Position numbers and translations under genes: made by a program. 64,000 nt of DNA, taken from NCBI GenBank assembly GCA_032717465.1, contig CM064690.1, positions 28,431,653-28,495,652 of the forward strand. Direction: 5' to 3'. This document shows, in pieces, positions 46,800 to 58,708 of the stretch (the stretch's first letter is position 1; each line of letters opens with the position of its first letter). A model generated the notes under the pieces. The model ran no database searches. It saw only the letters and a program-made list of their open reading frames with translations, and was not told the origin of the DNA. The DNA comes from Coenobita brevimanus (lineage: Eukaryota > Arthropoda > Malacostraca > Decapoda > Coenobitidae).

Positions 46800-46864
46800 C
46801 TCTCTCTCTCTCCCTCTCTCCTTCACTTCCCCTCCTAACCCCTTCTTCCAAGTGTGGGGGTGGT

Positions 46865-46914
<50 letters not shown>

Positions 46915-47098
46915 ACACGAGACCAGACCCGAGACCAGCCTAGACCAGCGGCACTCGGGTTATTGATTAGTAAGGTGTGACTTGCCGGGGGGAAAGAGGG
47001 AGGGAGGGGGAGAAGGAGGGAAAGAAGAGGGAAGAGGGGGAGAGGAAGGAAGAGGGGAAAAATGGAGGGAAAGATGGGGGAAGGGTGGAGGGAAAGAA

Positions 47099-47146
<48 letters not shown>

Positions 47147-47700
47147 AGAATTAGATGAAAAGATATGACGGGAGGAGGGGAGAGGGGGAAGGAGGGAGGG
47201 GAAAAGAATGGGGAGAGAGGAAAGAGGAAGGAGGGGAGGAAGGGAGATAAGAATCGGACAATGGATGAGGAATAAGGGGAGGGAGGGAGGGAGAAGGGAG
47301 ACAGAGAGAAGAGGAAAGGGTGAGGGAGGGACAGAGGGAATGAGGGGGGAGGGAGGGAGGAAGGGAGGGAGGGAGGAAGGGAGGGAGGGAGGGAGGGAGG
47401 AAGGGAAGGTCAGAGTTATATAAAGGAAAAGAAAGAAACAGATCTGAAAGAAAGATAGAGGGGAGGAGGGGGGAGGGAGCGAGGGAGGGAGGAAAGATGG
47501 GAGGGAGGAAGGGAGGAGAAGGAAGGACTGGCAGAAGAAGGGAAGGAAGGAGGAAGGAAGGGAGAAATGAGGGAGCGAAGATGGAGGAAGGGAGAAAGAA
47601 ATTTATCTGGAGAGAGAGAGAGAGAGAGAGAGAGTGGAAACTGGGAAGGATGGGGGGGGGGAAGCAAAGTAATGAGTTAACAGAGTGGAGAGGAAGGGAA

Positions 47701-47753
<53 letters not shown>

Positions 47754-47760
47754 CATATAA
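46756..47760 (+). repeat. (CA)n, (CT)n then 0.9-kb polypurine region
   Basis: (CA)n 46756-46795, (CT)n to 46820, (GA)n 46866-46912, then GGGA/GGAA-rich sequence to 47700 with (GA)n at 47104-47143 and 47706-47750. It lies just downstream of the LDLa exon in the transcript. Confidence 0.9.
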
Positions 47761-47763
47761 TAA

Positions 47764-47947
47764 GCAAAACAAATCGCTAAGGAAAAGGTGTTATGGAGTT
47801 GTATTACGAACGTGGGCACCTTGTCAAGCGCGAGGACTCAACAGGACAGTAAGGTGTAACAGACAAAATAAATCGCTAAGGAGAAGGTGTTAGGGAGTTG
47901 TTACGTACGTGGGCACCTAGCCATGCGCGTGGACTCGTCACTTCCGT
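47764..47947 (-). repeat. 99-bp tandem duplication over the 3' end of the LDLa exon
   Basis: Two diverged copies, one from about 47764 to 47846 and one from about 47864 to 47947, share the string aatcgctaag (starts 47772 and 47871, 99 bp apart), ggtgtta-gga-ttg and cgtgggcacc. The second copy includes the last bases and donor of the real LDLa exon. In the first copy the matching part (47812-47842) still reads ESSRLTRCP in the frame where the real exon reads ESTRMARCP, but the donor has become GTTCGT and the rest of the LDLa module is missing. The non-exonic part resembles a dispersed repeat seen near 26.28 and 26.57 kb. Confidence 0.75.
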
Positions 47948-48034
47948 CACCGCAGTGGTTCACGCCGTCACACATCAACGCACGATCCACGCAGTAGTTG
48001 GTCGTCTCGCAGCGGAAATGCATGCACGTGTGTT
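47909..48034 (-). CDS. Exon: complete LDL-receptor class A module
   Basis: A 126-nt exon with acceptor TTTTCAG before AACACACG and donor GTACGT after GTGCCCAC. It completes a split Lys codon from the CUB exon and then encodes [27 protein letters not shown] and TRMARCP. Six cysteines (residues 52, 57, 63, 70, 76 and 89) and the Asp-Gly-Ser-Asp-Glu calcium-binding motif define an LDLa repeat of about 40 residues. The gap from the Glu to the last cysteine is six residues, slightly long for the family. A second possible donor eight bases earlier (AG before GTGCCC) would lose the sixth cysteine and put the TM exon out of frame, so the GTACGT donor is preferred. It sits directly behind the CUB end with almost no linker. 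Confidence 0.92.
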
Positions 48035-48054
48035 CTGAAAAGGTAGAAGAGGTA

Positions 48055-48106
48055 CAGCATCATCATCATCATCATCAGTAAAATCATCAGCATCATTATT
48101 ATTAGA

Positions 48107-48139
<33 letters not shown>

Positions 48140-48335
48140 TAGAAGTCTAAGCACTGGTGTTCTGATCGCAAGGGGACACTATCATCATCAACATCATCAT
48201 CACCATCATCACCATCAGTATCAGCATCAGTATACATTTCCATCAACATCATCATCATCACCATCAGTATCAGCATCAGTATACATTTCCATCAACATCA
48301 TCATCATCACCATCATCAACATCACTATACATCCC
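48055..48335 (+). repeat. (CAT)n array with ~60-bp higher-order repeat
   Basis: CAT/CAC/CAG triplets with two copies of a longer unit containing atcagtatcagcatcagtat acatttccatcaacatc at about 48210 and 48265. It begins 20 nt upstream of the LDLa acceptor in the transcript. Confidence 0.9.
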
Positions 48336-48424
48336 CTTCAACACCCCTTCCCCATCACGTATTACATTATGCATTTATTCAACATCCACATCACTTTTTA
48401 CGCTTCCGGACACACCTCGAGTAG

Positions 48425-48570
48425 TGAAGGGATTGATGAATGATGTATAAGGATTCTCTACACTGAACAGTCTCCCCAAAAATGAAAAACAAAATAATCT
48501 AGTGGTAGTAAGCGTGGAGAAGATATTTTTTCATTTTTATCATCATCATCATCATCATCATCATCAGAAA
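48425..48570 (+). repeat. Family A MITE remnant and (CAT)n
   Basis: The string gtagtgaagggattgatgaa then cagtctccccaaaaatgaaa matches the family A centre; aataatctagtggtagtaag matches its right end. (CAT)n follows at 48538-48566. Confidence 0.5.
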
Positions 48571-48604
48571 GGAGACAAAATATATCATTAGGTTTATCAC
48601 TATC

Positions 48605-49080
48605 ATGAGGGTGAGGGTGAGGGTGGGGGGTGAGGGTGGGATGGGGGTGAGGGTGGAGGTGAGGGTGAGGGAGGGTGAGAGGGGTAGGGTTGAGAATAGG
48701 TGAAGAGTGGGAGGGGGTGGGGTTGGGGTGGGGGTGGAGCTGAGGGTGGGGGTGAGGGTGGGGTGGAGGTGAAGGTGGGGTTGGGGTGAGGGGTGAGGCG
48801 GGGTGAAGTAATAACAAGTTAGAGGTTCTGGGTGTTGACGGTAATTGCTACCTGCCGCAACTTTCACACGCCACGCCACACTCAGGCAGGCAGGCAGGCG
48901 GGGTAGGCGGGATAGGCAGGCAGGCAGGCAAGATACACAGGCAGGGTGGGTAGTCAAGATAGGCAAGGTCGGCAAGCAAATAAGGAAGGCAGGGTAGGTA
49001 GGCAGGAAGGGCTGAAAGGGCAGGAAGGCAGAGAGAGAGGTGGGCAGGGGCAAGGTGAAGGAGGGGCAAGTTGGGTAAGG
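48605..49080 (+). repeat. G-rich (GGGTGA)n and (GGCA)n repeats
   Basis: 48605-48800 is built of ggtgag/gggtgg units with many GGG runs that could form G-quadruplexes. 48885-49020 is built of ggcaggcagg units. Confidence 0.85.
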
Positions 49081-49084
49081 AAAG

Positions 49085-49640
49085 GAAAGGTAAGAATTGA
49101 GTTTACCTTAAGTACGTGGATTTTAAGAACGGATTAAAGGTATAACATCTTCAAAGGACATGACAGAACGGCTGTTAAAAAATACTTAGGTAGCGTAAAT
49201 TATAAAGGTAGAATAATTATGATCCCCAATTCCTCCATTCCTATGTAATTTCCATGACAGTTTTTCTACGAGGCATGGCAGTCCTCCTAATTCTCCCTAC
49301 CGGTTTGGGCTGCAAGGTTTGGTGTGTGGGGAGGGGGGAGTCTTTCTGCTTTGCTATCCTTTTCTATAACCTACCCTATAAAAAAAACAGCTTCGCAGGG
49401 ATAAAAATGGCTGTTGCTGTTTGCTTCCCTTTATAATTCTCGGTAGGGTAAAGGGAGAGAGAGAGGGGATGCATTTAGGAGACGCGCCAGTAGTTCCAAG
49501 CCTCAAGGGGCGACTGAGGATGGATCTGTTTCTTGAAGGGTGCTATCAGGGGGGTAAGTCGGGTCTTCTAGTCTTACGTGCTATGGTTTAAGATAGTCCA
49601 GCCTCGGCCCCCTATTTCCCGAAGGTAATTATGAAAGAAA
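49085..49640. other. Ordinary-looking intron island, no exon assigned
   Basis: About 550 bp of mixed sequence between repeats. Small frames exist but no splice-flanked segment with a domain signal was found. Confidence 0.35.
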
Positions 49641-49644
49641 ATAA

Positions 49645-50611
49645 AAGACGGGGGAGGGAGGGAGGGAGGGAAGGAGGGAAGGAGGGAGAGAGGGAGGATG
49701 GATGGAGCGTTGAATAAATGAAGAATGAAAGGAAGAATGAAAGAGAGGAAGGAAAGAAAGAAAGGAAAGAAGGAAGGCAAGAAGGAAGGAAGGAACGAAG
49801 GATGGATGGAAAAAAGGAAGGAAAGAAAGAACAAAAAAAGAATGGAAAGAAAGAAAGAAATAGGGAAAGATAAAGGGAAGAAGGTAATAAGAGAGCGAGA
49901 GGAGGAGCAGAAAGTGAGGAAGAGGAGAAGGAGTGAAGGACCGAGACTGAGGGCAAAGAAGGAGGCAGACAAATGGAAGGAAAAACGAAGGAGTGAAAGT
50001 CAAAGGAGGAAGGAAGGAGCGAGGGAAGGATGAAGGAAAGGGGTGGAAGGGGAGAGAAAGAGAGACGGGAAGAAGGAAGGAGAGGAGAGAGGAAGGAGAA
50101 GTAGGGAGGCAAAAAGAAGGAAGGAAAACGGGGGGAAAGGAAAGAGAGAGGGAGGGAGGGAGGGAGGGAGGGAGGGAGGGAGGAAGTCGGACAGGAAGGA
50201 AGGGTTAAAGGGAGAAAAGGTTAGTAGGTTGAGGTGAGGCAGGGAGTTGAAAGGGTGAGGCAGGGAGTAACCTGGGTAAGGCAGGGAGGGGGAAGCATGA
50301 GAAGTAAGGAGGGAGGAGGCAGGGTAAGGCAGGAGGAAGGCAAGCGGGTAGGCAAGATAGCAAGGAGGGAGGCAAGAGGGTAGGTAAGATAGCAAGGAGG
50401 GAGGCAGGGGGGTAGGCAGAAGTAAACAGGGCGGGAGGGAGCGATAAGGCAGGCAGGCAAGCAAGCAGGGAGGGAGGGAGGGAGAGGGAGAGGGAGAGGG
50501 AGAGGGAGAGGGAGAGGGAGAGGGAGAGGAAGAGGGAGAGTGGAGAGAAAGGAAGGAAAATGAGGAGGATGGGTATACGAGGATGGAAAGAGGAAAGGGG
50601 GATGGTTAAAA

Positions 50612-50648
<37 letters not shown>
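49645..50648 (+). repeat. 1-kb polypurine region
   Basis: GGAA/GGGA-rich with (GGGA)n at 50145-50182, (GGGAGA)n at 50472-50530 and (GA)n at 50618-50647. Complementary in composition to the tract at 51.35-58.45 kb. Confidence 0.9.
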
Positions 50649-50649
<1 letters not shown>

Positions 50650-51230
50650 TACCACATAATCACATACGTTACACAGACCAAACAGGCCCAAAGAAGCAGT
50701 CCGACCCTAATATTAATAAACAATCCAGCTCTATTATCACAAAGCTCCCCAGAAAGCTCTCCCCCCCCCACCCACCCCACCTCCACCAGCCCCCTCCGGC
50801 CATGAGCGGCAAAGGGAACTATTCGGAACATCGCCTTGAAATCAAATAACACTTCGGGGAAATTTCATGGGACTGGCAGAAAGTAGGAATGAAAAGAAAA
50901 TTGCTCTGAAAGTTGGTATAAACACAGAACACGTCTCCTCATACCTAAAGAGGGTCCAAGTCGGGCTGAAACTGTCTTACCTTCTCATTAAACAAATAAT
51001 TCGTGTGTTATATAAAGCCTTTGATCTTGTGATGGGTTAAATGGGCATCCTGTGAGATTTAGGTCATTTCCCTTGAGAGAATAGAAGGAAATATTGAAAA
51101 AAAATAAATTATAATGTTTGTGTGTCTTGGTTATTATATCGCCGTAGATTGACAGATAGATAGATAGATAGACAGATTGACAGATACAAATATAGAGGAG
51201 ACAAACGCAGAGATAGACCGATAGATATTT
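50649..51230. other. Ordinary-looking intron island
   Basis: About 580 bp of mixed sequence with a GC-rich part at 50755-50830. The minus strand there gives a short frame (...GRRGLVEVGWVGGGELSG) with no recognised domain. (GATA)n/(GACA)n units at 51149-51185. Confidence 0.35.

Positions 51231-51231
<1 letters not shown>

Positions 51232-51292
<61 letters not shown>
51232..51292. repeat. (GA)n microsatellite, about 30 units
   Basis: Uninterrupted GA array. Confidence 0.95.
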
Positions 51293-51293
<1 letters not shown>

Positions 51294-51339
51294 CAAAACT
51301 TTCTCTCCAACACAAACTTTTCCTCCTTGCTACCTACTG

Positions 51340-51382
51340 ATCCCTCTCATCTCACCTCCCTCCTCTACTCCATCCTCATTCC

Positions 51383-51423
<41 letters not shown>

Positions 51424-52294
51424 TTCCTCCTGGCCTACAGCTACTTTTATCCTTCAAACTTACGACGAGGACAAGTATTCCTGCCAGACCTTCCTTCATT
51501 CCTTCCTTCCCTCCCTCCCTCCTTCCTTCCTTCCCTCCCTCCCTCCTTCCTTCCTTCTTTCCCTCCCTCCCTCCTTCCTTCCTTTAATTTCTTCTTAAAT
51601 TTTTCTTCTTTCATACAACTTTACTTCCCATCCTTCCTTTATTCCTTCTTTCTTACCTCTTTCTTGTTTTGTCAGTCTTTCTTTCATTCTTCCTTATTCC
51701 TTCCTCATTTCTTTCCCTCCTTCCATGTTTCCTTCTTATAATTTACATTTCTCCTCCTTCACTTCTCCTTACATCCAATTTTTTTCATTTTCCTTCGTTT
51801 TTTCCCTCCTTCTTACAAGGGAAGATAAATTTAGTCAGATATTTTCCTTTCCTTCTTCTCCTTCCTTCTTCTCTCCTTCCCTTTTCTTCCCTCCTCTTCC
51901 CTTCTTCCCTCCTTCCCTTTTCTTCCTCCTCTTCCCTTCTTCCCTCCTTCCCTTTTCTTCCTCCTCTTCCCTTCTTCCCTCCTTCCCTCTTCTTCCCTCC
52001 TCTTCCCTTCTTCCCTCCTTCCCTTTTCTTCCCTCCTCTCCCTTCTTCCCTCCTTCTTTCCTTCTTCCCTCCTTCTCTTTCCTTCTTCCCTCCTTCTCTT
52101 TCCTTCTTCCCTCCTTCTCTTTCCTTCTTCCCTCCTTCTCTTTCCTTCTTCCCTCCTTCTCCTTCATCCATTTCCTCCCTCTAATTATCCACTTTCCTCT
52201 TCGCCTATTTCCTGTTTTATTTTTATCTTCTCCATTTTCTTCCATTTTTCCTTCTCTCTCTTCTTTCTCACTTTTATTTTGCTTTATTTTTGGT

Positions 52295-52346
<52 letters not shown>

Positions 52347-52517
52347 TACCTCCTACTTCCATTACTCTTCTCCCCTCCTTCCATTCCTCCTCCTCCTTTC
52401 TGCCTCACCCTTATTCTCCTCCCTCTCTCTTCCTCCTTTCCCTCCTTCTGTATCTCTTCCTTTCTTCTTCCTTCTCTCTTATCTCCAAATTCCACTATTT
52501 TTCACCTTCCCTCCGCC

Positions 52518-52566
<49 letters not shown>

Positions 52567-52781
52567 CTCTCGTTTTATCTCTTCCTCTTCTTTTATCCCG
52601 TTCCCTCTCTCTTCCTCCCTTCTCTCTTTCTCCTCTCTAATCCTTCCAATTCTCTCAATCGTTTCCTGTCTCTTATATTCATTTCTTCTCTCCCCTCCCT
52701 CCATTCTCCTCCTCCTCCTCCTTCTTCCTTTCTTCTTCTTCCTCTTTTCCTTCCATTTTCTCTCTTTTCTCCCTCCTCATA

Positions 52782-52824
<43 letters not shown>

Positions 52825-54097
52825 ATGTCCTGAAGGCATGAAGTTTGTTCTCGTGCCTCACCTGAATTATCTGCCTGCCTACCTGCCTGCCTGCCTGTCT
52901 CTCTCTGTCTTTCTGCCTGTTTGTCCTTCTGTCTATTTGTCTGTCTGTCTGTCAACTGGTCTGTCTGTCTCTTACTGTCGTTAAGTCTGCCTTTATGTCT
53001 GTTGCTATCGGTCTGTCTGTTTCTGTCTGCATCTGTCTCGCTGTGTCTGTTTTTAATGTCTGTCTATCTCGCTACTGATCTGTCTGTCTCTGTCTTTGTT
53101 TTGATGTCTGATTATCTGTCTATCTCGCTGGCTATCCGTCTGTCTATCTCGCTGCCTGTCCGTCTATCTGTCTATCTAACTTTCCCGCTGTCTGTCTGTC
53201 TGTCAATATTCCACCCTCCCCATTTTTTTCCTTTGCATCTCCTATCTATCTATCTTTACTCAGTTTTTTCCTTCAATTCCCTCTTCTTCCTTCATTCCTT
53301 CCTTTTTCCTTCTTTCTTCCTTTCCTCTCTTCCTTCATTCTTTCTTTCCTACATTCCTTCCTTCATAATTTCAATATTTTCATTATTTTTTCCTATTTAA
53401 CTTTCTTTCCTGCCTAATTTTTCCTTCAGTCTTCCACATCCTTCCTTGTTTTCTTTCCTCCTTTCTTTCCTTCAACTCGTCCTTTCTTCATATCTTTCTC
53501 CTTCTTTCCTTCATGTATTCCTTTCTTCCTTTCCTTCATTTCTTTTTCTCTTCCTTCCTCCTTATATTCCTTCATTTATTTCACTTTTCTTCCTTCCTTT
53601 TGTCTTTCTTTTTTCTTTTTCATCCTTCCTTCATTTTTTTTTTCCCATACATACCTTTCCTTCCTTCCATTCTCCATATTCTTTTCATTCCCTCCACCTT
53701 CTCTCCCCCCACTCCTTATCTCTCTCTCCCATTTCTTCTTCCTCCTTCTTTCTCTTCCCTCCTCCTCCTCCTCCTCTTCCTTCTTGTCTTCTCTTCACCT
53801 CTCTTTAATGTCCTTTCTTCTCCTCGTCCTTTTCCTTCTCTTTCTCTTCCATCTCCTTCTGTCATCTTCTCTCTCTCCTCCTCCTCCTTCTTCTTCATCT
53901 CCTTATTCTTTCCTCTTCTTTCTCCTTTCCTGTAGCTCCTCCTCCTCCTCCCCTCCCTCCTCCTCCTCCTCCCTGTCTTACGTTGAAGTTTCATCTCATA
54001 CCTCACCTCAAATGTCTGCCTGTCTGCCGCTGTCTGCCTGTCTGTCGTTGTCTGTCTGCCTGTCTTTGCCTTTCTTGAACACTGTACATCTACCTGC

Positions 54098-54145
<48 letters not shown>

Positions 54146-54194
54146 ATGCCTGTTTCACTCTTTTTTTTTTAGCCTCAATTTTACTGTTTTCCTC

Positions 54195-54234
<40 letters not shown>

Positions 54235-55046
54235 TCCCTTCTCCCCTTTCCCACTATACCAATCTAACTCACCCAGTTCTCTATCTCCGTTTCTTCCTTC
54301 ACTTTTCCTTCGTTACCTGTCTACCCCAATCTTTATCATTTTTCCCATTTTCTTTCCATCTACATCAGTCTATCCTCTATCCACATTCTCTATTTCTTTA
54401 CTTCCTTTATTTCTCTGTCTGTCTGTCTGTCTTCTGTTTGTCGCCTTATTTTTGCTTTATTCATATTTCTCCCTTTCTATCCATATCACTCTTATTTTCT
54501 TCCTTACATTTCTCTTTCTTTCATTCTTACTTTCTCTCTTACTTCTTCTTCTTTACCTTTCATTTCTTTCCTTCTGACGGTCTCTTATATTTATTTTTTT
54601 TTAATCTTATCTCCTTCATTCATCCTTACTCCTGTCTTTCATTTTCTTTATTTTTTCTCTTTTTTTCCTTTTTTTCCATCTTGCTGTCTCTTCTTCTCTT
54701 CGTATTTTTTTCTGACTTCCATTCCCTTTCCATTTATATTTGCCTGTCTTCCTACCTCTTCCTCTTCACCTACCTCCGTTATCCTCCCTCTTCCTTTCCT
54801 TCCTCCCTCTTCCTCTCCACCTACCTCCGTCTTCCTCCCGACCTTCCTCTTCTTCCCTCTTCCTCTCGACCTTCCCTTCCTTCCCCCTTCCCACCTATTC
54901 CTTGCTCCCTCCCTCTTCTTCCCTTCCTCCTCGTTCCTCCCTACCTATCTCTTCCTTCCTTCTTCCCTTCCTTCCTCCTTGTCTTTCCTCCATGACTTCA
55001 AGGCAGTAATGAGGAAGTTAGAAGCTGTTTGTCTTCTTAGCTGTTA

Positions 55047-55110
<64 letters not shown>

Positions 55111-55396
55111 ACATCTCTCCAATCTTAGTTACTCTTTAACTTCCTCCATTCCTCTTCTTCCCATCTCTCTCTGTCTCTGTCTGTCTGTCTCTGCCTCTCT
55201 CTCTCTCTGTCTGCCTGTCTCTGTCTCTCTCTCTCTCTCCCTCTCTATTCTCTCTCTCGTATCATCGTCCAATTATTTCTTCCCGTCTTTTTCACTCACT
55301 TTCTCTCCCTCTTCCTCCTTCACTCGTTCTCCTCTTTCGTCCTTTCTCGTCTGCCCTCCTCTCATTTTCTCTCTACTGCCTCTCTCTCTCTCTCTC

Positions 55397-55430
<34 letters not shown>

Positions 55431-55531
55431 TTCTAAGATTTCGTTCACATCTCTGCCATCAGTTCATACTCTCTCTTTTTTTTTGTCTCTACCTCTTAAC
55501 TCTCTTCTTTCCTACCCTTTAAGACTAGCAA

Positions 55532-55571
<40 letters not shown>

Positions 55572-56955
55572 CCCTTACATCCATTCATTCCCCTTTCCTC
55601 CCTTCTTCCTCCTTCCTCCATTTCCTCCTTCCTCTCTTCTTCCCTTTTTTTTTTTGTCAAATGTTTTTTTTCTCTCCTTCCACATTTCCCTTTTCCCTCC
55701 TCTCTCTCTCTCTCTCTCTCTCTCTCATACCTTCCACATATTTTCCTCCTTCTTTCTTTCCTCTTCTTCCTTCCCTACCACCTCCTTCCTTCCTTTCTCT
55801 TCTCCTCCTCCTCTCTTTCTTCCCCCCTCCCTCCACCTGTTTTCTTCCCTACTTCCCTCTTAATTTCCTCTCTCTTTCCTCTTCCTCCTCCTTTTCTCCC
55901 TTCCTTCCTCCCTGTTTCCTCCCTCCTTCCTCCCTGTTTCCTCCCGCCTTCCTGCCTCTCCCTCCCCTCCTTCCTGCCTCCGCCTAACTACCCATATACA
56001 ACCTCACCCTCATTAGTTAATCACCTTGCCTACCTGCCTTACCTCTGCCTCACCATTACCTCCCCTGCCTGCCTTACATCTGACTCACACTTACCTCCCT
56101 GCCCTCCTCATCCCCACCTCCCTGCCTCACCCCTACCTCTCTGCCTCATCCCCACCTTCCTGCCTCACCCTTACCTCCCTGCCTCACCTCCGCCTCCCTG
56201 CCTCACCCATACCTCCCCGCCTCACCCTTACCTCCCTGCCTCATCCCCACCTCCCTGCCTCACCCCCACCTCCCTGCATCCTGTCTTGCCTCTCTACCTC
56301 CTGCCTCACCTAAACTTCCTGCTGCCTACCTCCCTCCTCTTCCTCACCACTTTGTATCTCCATGCCTCCTCCTCTTCCTTCGTGGCTCTCTCTCTCCTTC
56401 CATTCTTCTTCACCTCCTCCCACACCCTCTGCCTCTATATCTTTACTTCCTCCTTCCTCTCCATCTGCCTGCCTGCCTGCCTGCCTTCCTTCCTTCCTTC
56501 CTTCCTTCCTGCCTACCTTCCTTCCTTCCGTCCTTCCTGTCTGCCTGCCTATCTATGTCTTCCTTCCTGCCTGCTTGCCTTCCTTCCCTCCTTCCTGCCT
56601 GCCTGCCTTCCCTCCTTCCTTCTTTCCTGTCTGCCGGTCTGTCTATCTGCCTGCTCGTCTGCCTTCCCTCCTTCCTGCCTGCGTGCCTCACCTCCAGTCT
56701 TCACGGTGGTAATGAGGATGTTAGACGCTATTTCTCTTGCCTCCTTAGTGGTGCAACCTGCCTACTCCCGCCCCTCCCTGCCTACCCCCTCCCATCTCTG
56801 CCTACCCCCTCCCCTCCCTGTCTAACCCCTCCCTTCTCTGCCTACCTCCTCTCCTCCCTGCCTACCCCCTCCCCTCTCTGCCTACCCCCTATCTTTCAAC
56901 CTCTTCTCTTCCTCCTCCTCTCCTCATTTCTTCCCTTCCTTTGTCTGCTTCTTCT

Positions 56956-56993
<38 letters not shown>

Positions 56994-57240
56994 CGCCTCC
57001 GTTTTCTCCCTACCTTTGCCTCCCTCTTCTTTTCCTCCCTCTTCCCTTCCTCCTCCTCTCCTCATTTCTTCCCTTCCTTTGTCTCCTTCCTCTCTCTCTC
57101 TCTCTCTCTCTCCGTCTCCGCTTTCTCCCTACCTTTGCCTCCCTCTTCTTTTCCTCCCTCTTCTCTCCCTCTCCTCCCCAGGCTCCCTCCCTCCTCCCTT
57201 ACAAAATACCCTTCCTCCCTACACCTGACAATGACCTCAG
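51340..57240 (+). repeat. 5.9-kb polypyrimidine region
   Basis: C and T make up most of the plus strand. Sub-arrays: (CCTT)n 51490-51580, ~27-bp units cttcttccctccttctcttt (51860-52160), (CT)n 52301-52342, 52520-52562, 52784-52820, 54103-54142, 54200-54232, 55049-55072, 55525-55570, (CTGT)n 52870-53210 and 54415-54435, (CTGC)n 56465-56690, ~28-bp cctaccccctcccctccctg units 56760-56890, and an ~130-bp duplication at 56905-57180. Frames of up to about 419 codons here have no domain and are artefacts. Confidence 0.9.
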
Positions 57241-57515
57241 ATAGACAGTTGGCCTCCTTAACTACACCAATTAAAGGAAACTAATTAACAGGGTGAACGT
57301 AACAAGCGGGGGTCATTAGGGATGCTGCCGGGCCCCACTCTGTTTCGATTCAATAATTAGCCCTATTTTCGATGGTTAAGGGGATTCGTGACACCTGTTC
57401 CTGAGCGATTAGGTCCATTGTTCGATACTGACTGGGTTCCTCGCGCTTGTTCCGGAGTGATTTTGTCTACGAAGCTGTTCCGGAGGCTTCGTGGTATTTC
57501 TGAGTGATATAATCC
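57241..57515. other. Ordinary-looking intron island
   Basis: About 270 bp of mixed sequence. It contains short repeats of ttcctgagcgattaggtcca / ttccggagtgattttgtcta (57398 and 57450), i.e. degenerate ~50-bp units. No exon assigned. Confidence 0.4.
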
Positions 57516-57975
57516 ATTGCTCTCTCTCTCTCTCTCTCTCTCTCTCATTCCTTCACTTCCCCACCTCTCTCAATTTCGTATTTTTCTCTTCCATCCTTCT
57601 TGCTTCAATCTTTTGTTACCATCTTCGCTTCTCTATCGTTCCATCTCTCTCTTCCATCACCTCTCCTTCCTTCTTTCCCTACTTCCCTCTTCTTCCTTTT
57701 TCCTCTTCCTCCTTTCTCTTCCATCTTTCTTCCTTCCTCCCATCTCCTTTCTTCTTCTTCTTCCGTCTTTCCTTCTCTATCTCCTTCACATGGCCTCTTC
57801 CCCCTGCCTCCTTCATACTTCCTTCCTTACCTCTTTCTTCCCTCCTTCCTTCTTTCCATCCCTTTCTCTTCCCATCTCTTGTTTCCCCTCCTCTCTCTCT
57901 CTCTCTCTCTCTCCCTCTTCTTTTTCTCCTTCCCTCTCTACCAATTTTCATCCCTTCTCATTTGTCTTCCTGAGC

Positions 57976-58022
<47 letters not shown>

Positions 58023-58082
58023 CTTCTCTTTTTCCCCTTCCCTCTCTACCAATTTTCATCCCTTCTCTTTTGCCTTCCTGAG

Positions 58083-58124
<42 letters not shown>

Positions 58125-58216
58125 CGCTGTGCACCCGTCACCACCCACCCACCTCCCTGTCTTTGCTTCATCCAGCTTAGAGCCCCACCTGTCTCCAACC
58201 CATTTCTCACACTTCA

Positions 58217-58288
<72 letters not shown>

Positions 58289-58346
58289 TCATATTTATTA
58301 TTCTCTCACGTTTCTTATTCCTTCATATTTATTTCAGTTGTTATAT

Positions 58347-58414
<68 letters not shown>

Positions 58415-58415
58415 C
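57516..58415 (+). repeat. Polypyrimidine region with (CT)n and (CA)n arrays
   Basis: (CT)n 57517-57546, 57893-57912, 57979-58018, 58087-58120, (CA)n about 34 units 58217-58286 and (CT)n about 31 units 58350-58411. An ~100-bp duplication (ctaccaattttcatcccttc t, tgccttcctgagct) lies at 57935-58085. Confidence 0.9.
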
Positions 58416-58708
58416 TTCATACTTATTCTCTTCTATCTTTTCGTCTTTCATATTTCCTATTCTTTCATACTTTAACACACTATGAAACTGTTTTTTTACT
58501 GCTATTGTTTGTACTCTTAGTTTTACATTATTATTATTATTATTATTATTATCACTACTGCTACTACTACTACTACTACTACTACTACTTTTCGAATAAT
58601 ATCTATCACATCAGACATCACTACAACTCAACAAATAACGCTCTCACCTAAATTAATACAACTCACAACCACCCACCCACCCACACACAAGAATCTCCCC
58701 TTCCTTAC
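58416..58708. other. Intron sequence behind the CUB exon
   Basis: (TTA)n 58529-58550 and (ACT)n 58556-58589, then ordinary sequence up to the donor at 58708. Confidence 0.5.

Noticed and set aside
47917..48034. Shorter LDLa exon ending at an earlier GTGCCC donor
   Set aside because: It would drop the sixth cysteine and put the TM exon out of frame.
51725..52984. A 419-codon Ser/Leu/Phe/Pro-rich frame, and its neighbour at 53784-54995
   Set aside because: Both lie wholly in polypyrimidine repeats, where stop codons (TAA, TAG, TGA) are rare by composition. No domain, no splice context.
57517..58485. 322-codon frame with poly-Ser/Leu and poly-His/Thr
   Set aside because: Built from (CT)n and (CA)n microsatellites.
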